Assembly: GCA_963821095.1 (NCBI GenBank)
Contig: CAWGCJ010000008.1
Location: 62,001-126,000 of the forward strand
Origin: CAVPHV01 sp963821095
GTDB lineage: Bacteria > Actinomycetota > Acidimicrobiia > Spongiisociales > UBA5794
Direction of reading: 5' to 3'
Length of the DNA: 64,000 nt
Shown here: positions 7,494-16,634 of the stretch, piece by piece
How positions within the stretch are numbered: the stretch's first letter is position 1
Layout of the letters: each line of letters opens with the position of its first letter
Position numbers and translations under genes: made by a program
The notes under the pieces: model-generated
Seen by the model: only the letters and a program-made list of their open reading frames with translations
The model's database searches: none
Told to the model about the DNA's origin: nothing

Positions 7494-10001
7494 ATGACGC
7501 GCAGCGTTCTGAGGCTGTTTGCCGTATTTGCGATGGTTGCGGCGCTATTTGTCGCAATCACGCCGGCATCGGCAGATGTTCCGGATGTCACCTACGTTCG
7601 CACGATCGGCGGGCCCGGCCACGCCGAGTTGTACGCATGGGGGATGGCGACGGACATCGATGGCAATATCCTGGTTGGGGACTACAACAACTACGTTGTT
7701 GCTCGCTACTCCACCACGGGAAATCTGATGCAGACGTTTTCCGGGATGGGGGACGGGCCCGGGGAGACGCGGCAGCCATATGGGCTGACCGTAGACCCGA
7801 ACGACGGGTCGATCTACGTCGCGGATCTCAACACCCACGAGATCGAGAAGTTCAACGCCAATGGAACCTTCAACAAGACCCTCTCCTACTGGGACTGGCG
7901 TTACGCCCCACGGGTAGCCGCGAACTCGGAGGGGAACCTCTACGTGGTCGACTCCCACAACGTGTCGCCCGACTTTCGCGACGTGATCCACGTTCATGAC
8001 TCCGACGGCAACTGGCTGTTCGACTTTGGTGCGTCCGGCTCCGGTCCCGGCCAGCTCGGAATCATCCGCGGGATCGCCATCGGCCCGAACGATGAGGTAT
8101 ATCTGGGTGACGCCCAGCAGCGCCTCATCCATGTCTTCGACAAGAACGGCAACTTCCAGTTCGCGTTTGGAGGCTCTTGGCTCGGCTATGACCCGCGCGG
8201 CATCGCGGTTGACCATGACAACGGATGGCTCTACATCGCGGACGCATCCGAAGGCGAAGTCGAGAAATATGACCTCGCCGGCAATCACCTGGCGACCTTT
8301 GGAGAGCTGGGACCTGGACCCGGCCAACTCGGTGGTGCCCGTGAGATCTCGATCGGCTTGGATCATCGGGTCTACGTCGCCGACTACACGAATTGGCGGG
8401 TGAATATCTACAACCCGAACGGAACGTATGCCGGTGAGATCCCCAACCCTCCGCAGCCGCCGCCGAATGGGGGGTTCAACCAGCCTGAGGGGTTGGCGGT
8501 GCACCCCACAACCGGAGATGTCTACGTCACGGACACCTTCAACCATCGCATGCAGCGGTTCACCAACGACGGAGAGTTCGTGAGCGCCTGGGGTTGGCGT
8601 GGCAGGGACGATCCCTACGCCATGGACTATCCCCGCGGTGCGCACGTCGACCCGGTTACGGGCAACGTGTGGATGAACAACACCCGATCCGGCGATATCA
8701 AGGTATTCAGCCCCTCGGGGCAGTTCCTCGAGAGGCTGGGAAGCCAGGGCTCGGGTCAGAATCAGTTCTTCTACGCCCGTGGGATCCATGTCGCCGCCGA
8801 TGGCAGGGTCTACGTGCCCGACTCGGGCAACATCCGCCTGAAGGTGATCGACAAGTCGAACAACCTGATCTGGAGTCGACCCTGCGGAACCGCGGCCACC
8901 GACACGAACAACTTCATCACCGAGGGATGCACCGGGGTGACTGTCGACGACGCCGGCAACGTGTACGCCGCCGCCGTGACGGAGCACCGGGTGTACAAGT
9001 TCAGCCGTTCGGGTCAATTGCTGGCCAAGTGGGGAGCACCGGGACAGCTGCGCGGGCCTTATGACGTTGCCATCTATGACGGTCAGCTCTTCGTCAGCGA
9101 ACTGCAGAATGCTCGGATCAGCGTGTTCGATCTCAACGGCTCGTACCAAGGATCGTTCGGCACCCGTGGTTCGGGCCCCGGACAGCTCGCCAGCCCCAAC
9201 CAGTTGGCGTTCGACTCCGACGGCCTGCTCTACGTTGCCGACAAGGGCAATGAGCGTGTCACCGTCTTCCAGGTCGGTGAAGGCGGCGGACCCAGTCCAG
9301 ATACGACGCCGCCGAACGCCACCGTGACGGTCCCCGCCAGGAACCAGACTTTCACCGAAGCGGAGGTTGAGTTCAGTGGCAGCGCCACCGACAACGTCGG
9401 CGTTGCCGAAGTGCGGATCGCGATTCGGAACAGTGACAGGCAATGGTGGACCGGCACGGGCTGGGGATCGTGGACCACCCACTTTGCCACGTTGAATGGG
9501 GCGGGTACGCCCAACGCGACGTGGTCCTACGAGTGGACCGCGCCCGGCGACGGCGCTTACGTGCTGTGGGTACGGGCCGACGACACCTCGGGCAATATCG
9601 ATCCCACCAAACCCTGGGTGCCGTTCAACGTCGAAATCGACGGTGGCGACCCGGGACCGGACACGACGCCGCCGAATGCGACGGTCACGCTACCGGTGAG
9701 AAACCAGACCTATCCGAATGGTCCGATCGCGATGACGGGCGGCGCCACCGACAACGTCGCGGTTGCTCAGGTGCGGGTGGCAATTCGGAACCGTTCCACC
9801 GGGCTGTGGTGGACGGGCACGGGCTGGGGATCGTGGACTACCCACGTCGCGACCCTCAACGGCGGAGGGACGCCGAGCGCAACGTGGTCGTACACATGGA
9901 CCGCGCCGAGCGACGGTGGCTACGCCCTGTGGGTGAGAGCCGACGACACTTCGGGCAACATCGATCCCACCAAACCCTGGGTTCCCTTCAATGTGAACTG
10001 A
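7494..10001 (+). CDS. Secreted NHL-repeat beta-propeller protein with two C-terminal WGSW modules
   Basis: 835 residues. The ATG at 7494 follows an AAGGGGAAGG stretch. A signal peptide (about 1-27, ending ITPASAD) directs export. Residues about 35-600 form repeated NHL blades with patterns such as GPGQLG-x-x-R-x-I, VYVAD-x-x-N-x-R and V-x-x-F-x-x-NG, enough for two propellers. Two modules of about 115 residues follow (about 605-720 and 727-835). Each begins D-TTPPNATVT and contains TDNV, AIRN, WW-G-GWGSW-TH and RADDTSGNIDP. The same module occurs in the convergent gene at 10058. NHL propellers usually bind proteins, nucleic acids or glycans; no enzymatic residues are evident. A surface binding role is inferred. 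Confidence 0.82.
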   Translation: MTRSVLRLFAVFAMVAALFVAITPASADVPDVTYVRTIGGPGHAELYAWGMATDIDGNILVGDYNNYVVARYSTTGNLMQTFSGMGDGPGETRQPYGLTVDPNDGSIYVADLNTHEIEKFNANGTFNKTLSYWDWRYAPRVAANSEGNLYVVDSHNVSPDFRDVIHVHDSDGNWLFDFGASGSGPGQLGIIRGIAIGPNDEVYLGDAQQRLIHVFDKNGNFQFAFGGSWLGYDPRGIAVDHDNGWLYIADASEGEVEKYDLAGNHLATFGELGPGPGQLGGAREISIGLDHRVYVADYTNWRVNIYNPNGTYAGEIPNPPQPPPNGGFNQPEGLAVHPTTGDVYVTDTFNHRMQRFTNDGEFVSAWGWRGRDDPYAMDYPRGAHVDPVTGNVWMNNTRSGDIKVFSPSGQFLERLGSQGSGQNQFFYARGIHVAADGRVYVPDSGNIRLKVIDKSNNLIWSRPCGTAATDTNNFITEGCTGVTVDDAGNVYAAAVTEHRVYKFSRSGQLLAKWGAPGQLRGPYDVAIYDGQLFVSELQNARISVFDLNGSYQGSFGTRGSGPGQLASPNQLAFDSDGLLYVADKGNERVTVFQVGEGGGPSPDTTPPNATVTVPARNQTFTEAEVEFSGSATDNVGVAEVRIAIRNSDRQWWTGTGWGSWTTHFATLNGAGTPNATWSYEWTAPGDGAYVLWVRADDTSGNIDPTKPWVPFNVEIDGGDPGPDTTPPNATVTLPVRNQTYPNGPIAMTGGATDNVAVAQVRVAIRNRSTGLWWTGTGWGSWTTHVATLNGGGTPSATWSYTWTAPSDGGYALWVRADDTSGNIDPTKPWVPFNVN

Positions 10002-10057
10002 CCGGCCCAAGATGTCACGACCCGGGGCTTCGCATGGCGCGGAGCTCCGGGTGTGGC

Positions 10058-12937
10058 CTACCGCCCGGTCGTGTTGTTGGCGTTCCCGGCGACCCGGAAC
10101 GAAAGCCATACCGGCGACGCATCTCGGTTGCCGGCGGCATCGGTCGCCCGAGCCCAGAGGTTGTAGCGACCCGGAGCGCTCCCAGCCCAGCTGAAATCCC
10201 ACCCTGCCGAGATGGCTGAGCCAAGCACGGTGGCCTGATGGGTAGTCCAGCTTCCCCAGGTTCCGTCGGCGTGCCACCACAGCTTGGTGCGGCGATCCCG
10301 GATGGCAACGGTGACCGAACTGATCTCCCGATCATCTTCAGCGGTCCCCGAGAACACCACGGGTGGCCGCAGCGTTTGCCCCCGCGCCGGCGTAACCACG
10401 GTTGTTTCCGGCGCGGTGGTGTCCGGGCGCGAGTCCACCACCGTGAACCGGACCCACGATGGTGAGGAGTCTCGGTTGCCGGCGGCGTCGACGGCTCGAG
10501 CCCATAGTGCGTAGCTGCCGGTGGACGCGGCCCATTCGTACTCCCAGATCGGATGCTCGGGAGGCCCGCTGAGCGATGGCTGGTGGGTGGCCCAGCTTCC
10601 CCAGGTTCCGTCGCCCTGCCACCACAATCCGGTGTCCTGGTTTCGGATGGCCACATCAACAAACGCTACGGCCACGTCGTCGGACGCCGACCCCGACAAG
10701 CGCAGCGAATCGGTGTCAACCGCTCCATCTTGTTCAGGGGAATCGACCACCGTTTCCGGGGCCATGGTGTCGATCAGCATTTGCCGCACGACCAGGTTGC
10801 CGTTGCCGATGGTCGTGATATGGATGTCACCGCTACCGGCGGCGGCTACTGCGGCCGGGAAGGCGGCTGCGCCCCGATATCGGTCGTCGGCCACATCCTC
10901 GAATGATTCGCCACCGTCCTCGGTAACGAGGAGCTGAGCCGGGCCGAGGGTGGAACGGGTGGCAACAACGAGTGATCCGTCCGAAGTGATCGCCAGTGGC
11001 CCCGGGTCTGCAACCGCGAGTCCCGTCAGGGTGACGCTTCCATCCTCGACGGAACCTGAATCTGCTCCGTCGAGGCGGTGCAGGCCCTCGACGGATGCCA
11101 CGAACAGGCGAGCAGGGTCTGCCGGGTCGATGGCGAGGTCGCCGGTCATGACCGCCTGCGAGGTCACCCTCCAGACCCGCTCCCACGAGGCACCGGCATC
11201 CGCCGACCGCCAGACACCGCGGCCTCGGTCGAAGAGGTAGACGAGTCGCCGGTCGGAGGCCTTTTGGAACACGGCTCGATGAGTCGGCTGGCTGCCGGAA
11301 ACCGCCGGCGTGTCGACGTGGGTCCACTCGCCGCCCTGTTGGCGCCACACGCCACTCTCGGCCACGGCGGCCAAGACAACTCTTCCATCGGCGGGATCAT
11401 CGAAGGCCACCACACCGATCGGTCGCTGCCCATCGGTCACGTCTGAGAGGCCTTCGTCGGTCCATGCATTCGGGTCGCTGACATCGGTGGTCGAGTAGAT
11501 CTCTCCGTCGCGGTCAACATGATCGCGGTGCCCGACGGCGGCATAGAGGCGGTCGGCGGCGAAGGACAAGCTGTAGGCCTCGTTGCCCCCCGGAGGTTGG
11601 TTGCGGGCCACATGGGACATGGCGTCCTCGGAGTGGAGGATCACCCAGTCGGTGTTGGCCACCACAACGTGGTTTGGATCGGCAGGGTCTACGGCGACGT
11701 CTGAGTTCTCCGTGAGGCTGAGTCCCTCGACGGCCGGGTACCAGGTTGCGCCGCCGTCGGTCGATCGCCAGATCCCGCCCCGGCCGGCAGCCAGAATCGT
11801 GCCGGGATCGTGAGGGGACAGCACGACCTGCGCAGCCGCATACCAGGGTCCACCAAGCACGTTGTTGGGAGATGCGGCCGCGTACCACCAGGGCTCGCCG
11901 GCAGGACCGCCAATTGTGGTTCCGACCGTACCGGCCGTCGCTCCGAGAAGCTCCCACGTTGACCCACCGTCGGTGGAACGCACCAAACCGGCGTACCCGT
12001 CGCCGGTCTCGGGGGGAACAAATGCGCCGGCAACGACGACCGAACTGGTGGCGTCGATCGCCATCCAGGCGGTGTCTCGACCGGCCGTGGCGGGCAGTCC
12101 GTCACTCAGGTCAACCCAGGTTTCGCCCTGGTCTTCCGATCGCTGCACGCCCGCCCCGGTGGCCGCGAACAGTTGAGAGCCGGTCGCGGTCAGTTCCTCG
12201 ACGGTCGCCGGGGAGGCTGCAAGGTGTTCCACCGTTGCGGCACCTGGCCCGTCGGACACGCGGTAGACGCCTTCGCCCCATGTGCCGGCAAACAGCATGG
12301 TGGGATCGGTCGGATCAGCAACCAAGGTTCGCAGGTAAACGCCGTCGAGGCCGAGGCTTTCCCACGTCAAACCGTCGTCATCGGACCTGAGGAGACCTCC
12401 GTCGAAGGTGGCGACATACATGATGTCGCCGGACGGGTCGAAGGCAATCAAGTTCCCAGTTGATCGGGGATGGGGATTCGGAAGGTCGGTGACGCCGCTG
12501 TTGTTGGCTCCGGAGAATCGGGGCGTTGTCGACCGTAGTGCCCAGCTCTGGCCGTGATCCTCCGACACGAAGAGGGCGCTGTCGTTGCCCTTGGCGCCAA
12601 CGCCGAGATACACCTTGCCGGGCTGGGTGGGCGAGAAGGCAATGGTCGCGATCCTTCGTTGGCGGTGAAGAAATGCACCGTCATTGGCCGGCCGCCAGGT
12701 GAGGCCGCCGTCGGTGGACCTCGACACCCCGCTGTTGTCGCCCCCGGCGAGGACCACGGAGGGATCAAACGGGTCGGCGGCGACAACGTTGATGAATCCG
12801 CCTCCGTGGAGACCGGTGCCGGAGGTCTCGTAGGCAACGGTTGCTGCGCGAGCCGGGGCATTGGTAGCCGGGACACCAGTCAAGGCGGCGATCAGCGACG
12901 CGATCACAAATGCAGCCAGCACCGTTCTTGTCCCCAT
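10058..12937 (-). CDS. Secreted BNR/sortilin-like propeller protein with two C-terminal WGSW modules
   Basis: 959 residues with a signal peptide (about 1-32, ending PARAATV). Residues about 40-720 carry many BNR-type repeats of the form S-x-D-G-G-x-T-W, for example STDGGLTWRP, SEDHGQSWAL, SDDDGLTWES and STDGGATWYP. Such Asp-box propellers occur in sialidases, sortilins and photosystem assembly factors. No sialidase Arg triad could be assigned, so catalysis is not claimed. Two modules at about 740-850 and 855-955 match those of the NHL protein at 7494, with AIRN/AIRD, WW-x-x-GTWGSW and RAxDAAGNRD. The two genes converge, with 56 bases between their stops. The shared tail suggests a common anchoring or ligand-binding function. 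Confidence 0.82.
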   Translation of the reverse strand: MGTRTVLAAFVIASLIAALTGVPATNAPARAATVAYETSGTGLHGGGFINVVAADPFDPSVVLAGGDNSGVSRSTDGGLTWRPANDGAFLHRQRRIATIAFSPTQPGKVYLGVGAKGNDSALFVSEDHGQSWALRSTTPRFSGANNSGVTDLPNPHPRSTGNLIAFDPSGDIMYVATFDGGLLRSDDDGLTWESLGLDGVYLRTLVADPTDPTMLFAGTWGEGVYRVSDGPGAATVEHLAASPATVEELTATGSQLFAATGAGVQRSEDQGETWVDLSDGLPATAGRDTAWMAIDATSSVVVAGAFVPPETGDGYAGLVRSTDGGSTWELLGATAGTVGTTIGGPAGEPWWYAAASPNNVLGGPWYAAAQVVLSPHDPGTILAAGRGGIWRSTDGGATWYPAVEGLSLTENSDVAVDPADPNHVVVANTDWVILHSEDAMSHVARNQPPGGNEAYSLSFAADRLYAAVGHRDHVDRDGEIYSTTDVSDPNAWTDEGLSDVTDGQRPIGVVAFDDPADGRVVLAAVAESGVWRQQGGEWTHVDTPAVSGSQPTHRAVFQKASDRRLVYLFDRGRGVWRSADAGASWERVWRVTSQAVMTGDLAIDPADPARLFVASVEGLHRLDGADSGSVEDGSVTLTGLAVADPGPLAITSDGSLVVATRSTLGPAQLLVTEDGGESFEDVADDRYRGAAAFPAAVAAAGSGDIHITTIGNGNLVVRQMLIDTMAPETVVDSPEQDGAVDTDSLRLSGSASDDVAVAFVDVAIRNQDTGLWWQGDGTWGSWATHQPSLSGPPEHPIWEYEWAASTGSYALWARAVDAAGNRDSSPSWVRFTVVDSRPDTTAPETTVVTPARGQTLRPPVVFSGTAEDDREISSVTVAIRDRRTKLWWHADGTWGSWTTHQATVLGSAISAGWDFSWAGSAPGRYNLWARATDAAGNRDASPVWLSFRVAGNANNTTGR

Positions 12938-13119
12938 TCTTCCCCCTGTTGCCAGCCCGTGATCGCGAGCGTAGCCGTGCGACGGCCACGGTGTCGTCGC
13001 TCGTTGCCGGCAAGGGCGGCTCGATTCGAGGAACGCCGTACCAGCCTGACGAGCAAGGGTCTGCGGACCGCGTCATCGATATGCAATCAGAGCAACCGCG
13101 CCCCAAACCGCCCCTAGAC

Positions 13120-13149
13120 GTGAGTCGATGTCTCGCGTCCTTGTACACT
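13120..13149 (+). promoter_or_regulatory. Possible promoter of tRNA-Ala and thiolase
   Basis: TACACT at 13144-13149 matches the TANNNT form of actinobacterial -10 boxes and lies 10 bases before the tRNA. The -35 region near 13120 is only weakly consensus-like. Confidence 0.35.
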
Positions 13150-13159
13150 GCGTGGCCCT

Positions 13160-13233
13160 GGGGACGTAGCTCAGTCTGGCAGAGCACCTGGTTTGCAACC
13201 AGGGGGTCGTCGGTTCGAATCCGATCGTCTCCA
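13160..13233 (+). tRNA. tRNA-Ala(UGC)
   Basis: Cloverleaf with acceptor GGGGACG/CGTCTCC, D arm AGCTCAGTCTGGCAGAGC, anticodon stem CCTGG/CCAGG around TTTGCAA (anticodon UGC), and T arm GTCGG-TTCGAAT-CCGAT. No CCA is encoded. The thiolase start codon lies 24 bases beyond the 3' end with no terminator between, so the two are probably cotranscribed. Confidence 0.96.
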
Positions 13234-13257
13234 CGAGCCGTGATCGAGGAGGAACCC

Positions 13258-14424
13258 ATGGCGACAGCCGTCATCGTCGACGCCGTCCGTACCCCCGCAG
13301 GCCGCCGCGGCGGGAAGCTGAAGGACTGGCATCCGGTGGATCTGCTCAGCGAGGTCCTCAAGACGCTCGTCGAGCGCAACGATCTCGATCCCGGGTTGGT
13401 CGAAGACGTCATCGCCGGCTGCGTCTCCCAGACGGGCGAGCAGTCCGTCAACGTCGCCCGGAACGCGGCGCTGGCCGCCGGATTCCCCGAGAGTGTTCCC
13501 GGCACGACGATCGACCGTCAATGTGGCTCCAGCCAGCAGGCGGCCCACTTCGCCGCTCAGGGCGTCATGGCGGGCGTGTACGACATTGTCATCGCTGCCG
13601 GGGTAGAGGTCATGACCCGGGTCCCGATGGGTATCACCATGCAGCAAGGTCCCGGCATCCCTTTTGGACCCCGCATGGTGGAGCGTTACGAGAACGGACT
13701 CGTCCCGCAGGGGATATCGGCCGAGTTGATCGCCGACAAGTGGGGGATCACCCGCGAGGAACTCGACCAGATATCCGCGGACTCCCATCAGCGAGCCAGT
13801 CGGGCCACCGAAGAGGGAAGGTTCGACGGCCAGATTGTCCCGATCGAGGTGAGCAACGGTGACGGCACCGTCGAACTGATGACTCGCGACGAGGGCATCC
13901 GGCCGACGACGACCACCGAGGTACTGGCCGGCCTCAGCCCCGCCTTCAAGACCGATGGCGTAGTCACCGCAGGCAACTCCTCACAGATTTCCGACGGTGC
14001 CGCTGCGGTCCTCATCATGAGCGAAGAGAAGGCCAACGAGCTCGGGCTGAAGCCCCGGGCGCGGTTCCACAGCTTCTCGCTCGCCGGAGTCGATCCGGTC
14101 ACGATGCTGACGGGTCCGATCCCCGCCACCGAGAAGGTGTTGGCCAAAGCCGGGTTGGACATCGACGACATCGACCTCTTCGAACTCAACGAAGCTTTCG
14201 CAAGCGTCGTTGCGGTGTGGCTCAAGGAAACCGGGGCCGATTGGGACAAGACCAACGTCAACGGCGGTGCCATCGCACTCGGACATCCCCTCGGGGCATC
14301 GGGGGCGAAGCTGATGACCACCCTCGTCAACGAACTCGAACGCAGCGGTGGCCGCTACGGGCTGCAAACGATGTGCGAAGGCGGCGGCATGGCCAACGCC
14401 ACCATCATCGAACGATTGGACTGA
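13258..14424 (+). CDS. Thiolase (acetyl-CoA acetyltransferase family)
   Basis: 388 residues, normal for type II thiolases. These either condense two acetyl-CoA or cleave 3-ketoacyl-CoA in beta-oxidation. The nucleophile is C89 in DRQCGSSQQA. The second catalytic set is the His of GHPLGASGAK (about 343) and the Cys of MCEGGG (about 373). The ATG at 13258 has a GAGGAGGA ribosome site. The frame is open upstream through the tRNA gene, but that part is not coding. Neither a partner dehydrogenase nor a hydratase lies nearby, so the physiological direction cannot be assigned from context. Confidence 0.93.
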   Translation: MATAVIVDAVRTPAGRRGGKLKDWHPVDLLSEVLKTLVERNDLDPGLVEDVIAGCVSQTGEQSVNVARNAALAAGFPESVPGTTIDRQCGSSQQAAHFAAQGVMAGVYDIVIAAGVEVMTRVPMGITMQQGPGIPFGPRMVERYENGLVPQGISAELIADKWGITREELDQISADSHQRASRATEEGRFDGQIVPIEVSNGDGTVELMTRDEGIRPTTTTEVLAGLSPAFKTDGVVTAGNSSQISDGAAAVLIMSEEKANELGLKPRARFHSFSLAGVDPVTMLTGPIPATEKVLAKAGLDIDDIDLFELNEAFASVVAVWLKETGADWDKTNVNGGAIALGHPLGASGAKLMTTLVNELERSGGRYGLQTMCEGGGMANATIIERLD

Positions 14425-14433
14425 TCTCCACCA

Positions 14434-14664
14434 ATGCTCACCGTCCTGATCGCCGTTGCCATCGGCGTGGTGATCTTCGGCGTGTCGCTCTGGGTGATCC
14501 GGATGCTGGCGACCCCTCCGGTTGAGATCGATCCCGACGATGTGCGCGAAGTTGATGTCGACTACCGCTGCACGGTGTGCGGGTTGCGTCTCACGGTGAC
14601 CCATGTGCAGGCGACCGACGCCGCGCCGCCGCGTCACTGCATGGAAGAGATGGTCGAGGCTTGA
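14434..14664 (+). CDS. Small membrane protein with a Cys-containing soluble tail
   Basis: 76 residues starting nine bases after the thiolase stop, so probably in the same transcript. Residues 1-26 form one transmembrane helix. The soluble tail has CTVCG around 46-50 and a later PPRHC, a pattern that could bind a metal as a small zinc-ribbon-like site. I do not recognise the family, and no function is assigned. Confidence 0.6.
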   Translation: MLTVLIAVAIGVVIFGVSLWVIRMLATPPVEIDPDDVREVDVDYRCTVCGLRLTVTHVQATDAAPPRHCMEEMVEA

Positions 14665-14735
14665 TCCGCTGGTCCCCGGGCCTTGCCGGGTAGGGTCGAC
14701 GGCGAACGTTTTGTTCTCTCAGGGATGTGATTCCA

Positions 14736-15095
14736 ATGTTGAAACGCTTTGTGTCGGTGGTAGCTGCATTCGGACTGATCGCCGCTGCCTGCGGCGGTGA
14801 CGCTTCGAGCTGCGAAGACATCGCAAGCGACACCGTCGACCTGGTCCAGGATGTGATCAACGAAGTAGATCAGATGACTCCCGAGGAGGTCGCAGGCCAG
14901 GACGGAGACCCCGATTTCCTCACCGATTTTGATGAGCAATCCGAGAAGCTTGCCGATGAGGCCGCCTCGCTGGGCTGCACCCCTGAAGAAATGTCGGAGG
15001 CAATCCAGGATAAGGCCGGGTCCTTGACGGCAGAAACGGAGTTCGGCCAGTTCTTCGTGCAGTTGGTGCAATCCGGCGAGTTCTCGGGACTGTAG
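14736..15095 (+). CDS. Small putative lipoprotein
   Basis: About 119 residues. The basic start (MLKRF) and hydrophobic stretch end in a lipobox-like IAAAC-GG, so Cys near residue 19 would be lipidated after signal peptidase II cleavage. The mature part is acidic and helical, with a second Cys pair that may be disulfide bonded (SSCEDI and LGCTPEE). A GTG nine bases upstream (14727) is an alternative start. No family recognised. Confidence 0.65.
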   Translation: MLKRFVSVVAAFGLIAAACGGDASSCEDIASDTVDLVQDVINEVDQMTPEEVAGQDGDPDFLTDFDEQSEKLADEAASLGCTPEEMSEAIQDKAGSLTAETEFGQFFVQLVQSGEFSGL

Positions 15096-15252
15096 GTCGC
15101 GAGCGGGGGCGTAGCCATCGAGTCACACCGGTGTAGTTCTCCCCAGGGTGTGGATGAGTCCGGGGATAACTACATGAGTGTCATTCGATCAACGAATTGC
15201 CATTTCGGGGTCGCCAAGGCGCGCCAAACACCCTGGTGAGGATCAGATCCGG

Positions 15253-15504
15253 CTACCTGAAGTTCATAGTCATCGCGAAGCCAGCGCCGATGCCGACGAG
15301 TCCGGCGATGAGCCACTTGGTGTCCGTGCCTCCCGGCAGGACATTCATGTAGTTCAGCAGGATGATGATGAGCCCGACGGCCATCAACCCGAACATCAGA
15401 GCGACGTACCACGTCGGCGATGGGCCCTTTGCCTTGACGGGATCGGGCTTTGGCGGCGGAGGTGGGCGCCGATTGGCTTTCTTGCGGCCCTTTGAGACTG
15501 GCAT
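15253..15504 (-). CDS. crgA: Cell division protein CrgA
   Basis: 83 residues, matching the CrgA family (UPF0233), which helps recruit peptidoglycan synthases and FtsZ-ring components in actinobacteria. A basic, Pro-rich cytoplasmic N-terminus (about 1-30) contains a KGPSPTWY-type motif just before the first helix. Two transmembrane helices follow (about 32-50 and 62-80), separated by a short loop, with a C-terminal MNFR. It is divergent from the sortase gene. The set crgA, class E sortase and pabA/trpG, along with the pknB region, recurs in actinobacterial genomes, which supports the call. Confidence 0.92.
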   Translation of the reverse strand: MPVSKGRKKANRRPPPPPKPDPVKAKGPSPTWYVALMFGLMAVGLIIILLNYMNVLPGGTDTKWLIAGLVGIGAGFAMTMNFR

Positions 15505-15537
15505 GGCCCCAAAGAGTAGCGCCTCGAGACGGAGACC

Positions 15538-16479
15538 GTGAGCCGATCGAACTCCCTGGTTGGCGGCGACCCCAAGTACCCTTGCCCCAGACTTCGACAG
15601 CCGGCGAAGGACCTACCCACCTTGCAGGACACCGCAGTGCCCCGTTCGGGCGCGATCACAAAGAAGCGGGCACAGCCCGCCCTGGGATTCCGCATCGTCC
15701 GCGGGGTGGGCTGGGCGATGATCTGGCTTGGCCTGCTGACCCTGGGCTTTGTCGTTCATCAACTGTGGGTGACGTCGTGGCTTGCCGAGCTGAACCAGGG
15801 CAAGCTGGCGGTCGAGGTCGAGGAACGGTTCGCCTCGGCCGAGATCGTTTGGGTTGAGGTCGACGACGCCGGAGAACCGATAGCCGGTGGAGAGGTTCTC
15901 CCCGGTGCGACCGGCACCGACGGTGACGCAATTCCGGGACCACGGGTACTCCAGATCGAGTCGGACCCAGAACCCCACTCGGCGTTCGCCATCATTCGCG
16001 TCCCAACCATCGAACGGCTTCAAGACGGGTGGAACGTCGTCTCGGGAGTAAGGGTGAGCGACCTCAAGTCCGGTGCCGGCCACATGCCGGACACGCCGTT
16101 GCCCGGTCAGCCGGGCAACGCCGTTATCAGCGGCCACCGCACCACCTACGGGCAGCCCTTCCATGAACTCGACTCGTTGACGTCCGGCGACCGAATCGAG
16201 GTCGAAACGGCGCTCGGGACCCATGTCTACGCAGTGCGCAGTTGGGATGAGGTTCTCGTCGCAAACCCGGACTTCGCCGGTCAGACCGTCGAGGCACTTG
16301 ACGGTGGCGGCGCCGGGGTCGTGGTCCGGCCCAACGCACTGTGGGTGACCGACCCAATCGACGGCGGCTGGTTGACGCTGACCACCTGCCACCCGGAGTT
16401 CTCAGCGAGTCGGCGGTTGATCGTGTTCGCCGAACTCGTCGCTGGGCCGAATGCTGCAGTGATCGGGGCCATCTCATGA
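15538..16479 (+). CDS. srtE: Class E sortase
   Basis: Membrane-anchored transpeptidase that attaches surface proteins carrying an LAXTG-like signal to peptidoglycan. 313 residues from the GTG at 15538; a TTG at 15622 or GTG at 15637 would trim a basic tail and is plausible. One transmembrane helix (about 57-77) precedes the sortase barrel. Catalytic residues are H200 in ISGHRTTYG, C284 in TLTTCHPEF and R292 or R293 in SASRR. TLTTC is the form usual in this class. The stop overlaps the start of the next small gene, so a coupled operon with pabA is likely. No clear LAXTG substrate is encoded in the window. Confidence 0.9.
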   Translation: MSRSNSLVGGDPKYPCPRLRQPAKDLPTLQDTAVPRSGAITKKRAQPALGFRIVRGVGWAMIWLGLLTLGFVVHQLWVTSWLAELNQGKLAVEVEERFASAEIVWVEVDDAGEPIAGGEVLPGATGTDGDAIPGPRVLQIESDPEPHSAFAIIRVPTIERLQDGWNVVSGVRVSDLKSGAGHMPDTPLPGQPGNAVISGHRTTYGQPFHELDSLTSGDRIEVETALGTHVYAVRSWDEVLVANPDFAGQTVEALDGGGAGVVVRPNALWVTDPIDGGWLTLTTCHPEFSASRRLIVFAELVAGPNAAVIGAIS

Positions 16480-16634
16480 GCTGGATTCCGCGAGCTTTCC
16501 GAGCCCTGCCCGGCCCGCTGCCGGTTCGCATCTTGCAGGCGATCGTGATCGTTGCGATTCTGCTCGTCGTACTCCACTTCTTCTACGAGTGGGTGGGAAG
16601 CACGTTCCTCGATACGGGCGGTGGCATCGAATGA
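16476..16634 (+). CDS. Small single-pass membrane protein between sortase and pabA
   Basis: 52 residues. Its ATG overlaps the sortase stop and its stop overlaps the pabA start, so translation of all three is probably coupled. The N-terminus is basic (MSWIPRAFRAL), one transmembrane helix covers about 18-38, and the short tail is acidic. Proteins of this size and position occur between sortase E and pabA in other actinobacteria. Function unknown, perhaps a helper of the sortase or the divisome. Confidence 0.7.
   Translation: MSWIPRAFRALPGPLPVRILQAIVIVAILLVVLHFFYEWVGSTFLDTGGGIE

Noticed and set aside
7545..9482. Long open frame antisense to the NHL-repeat gene
   Set aside because: Long opposite frames are expected in GC-rich DNA. 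The sense strand has a signal peptide, clear repeats and a ribosome site.
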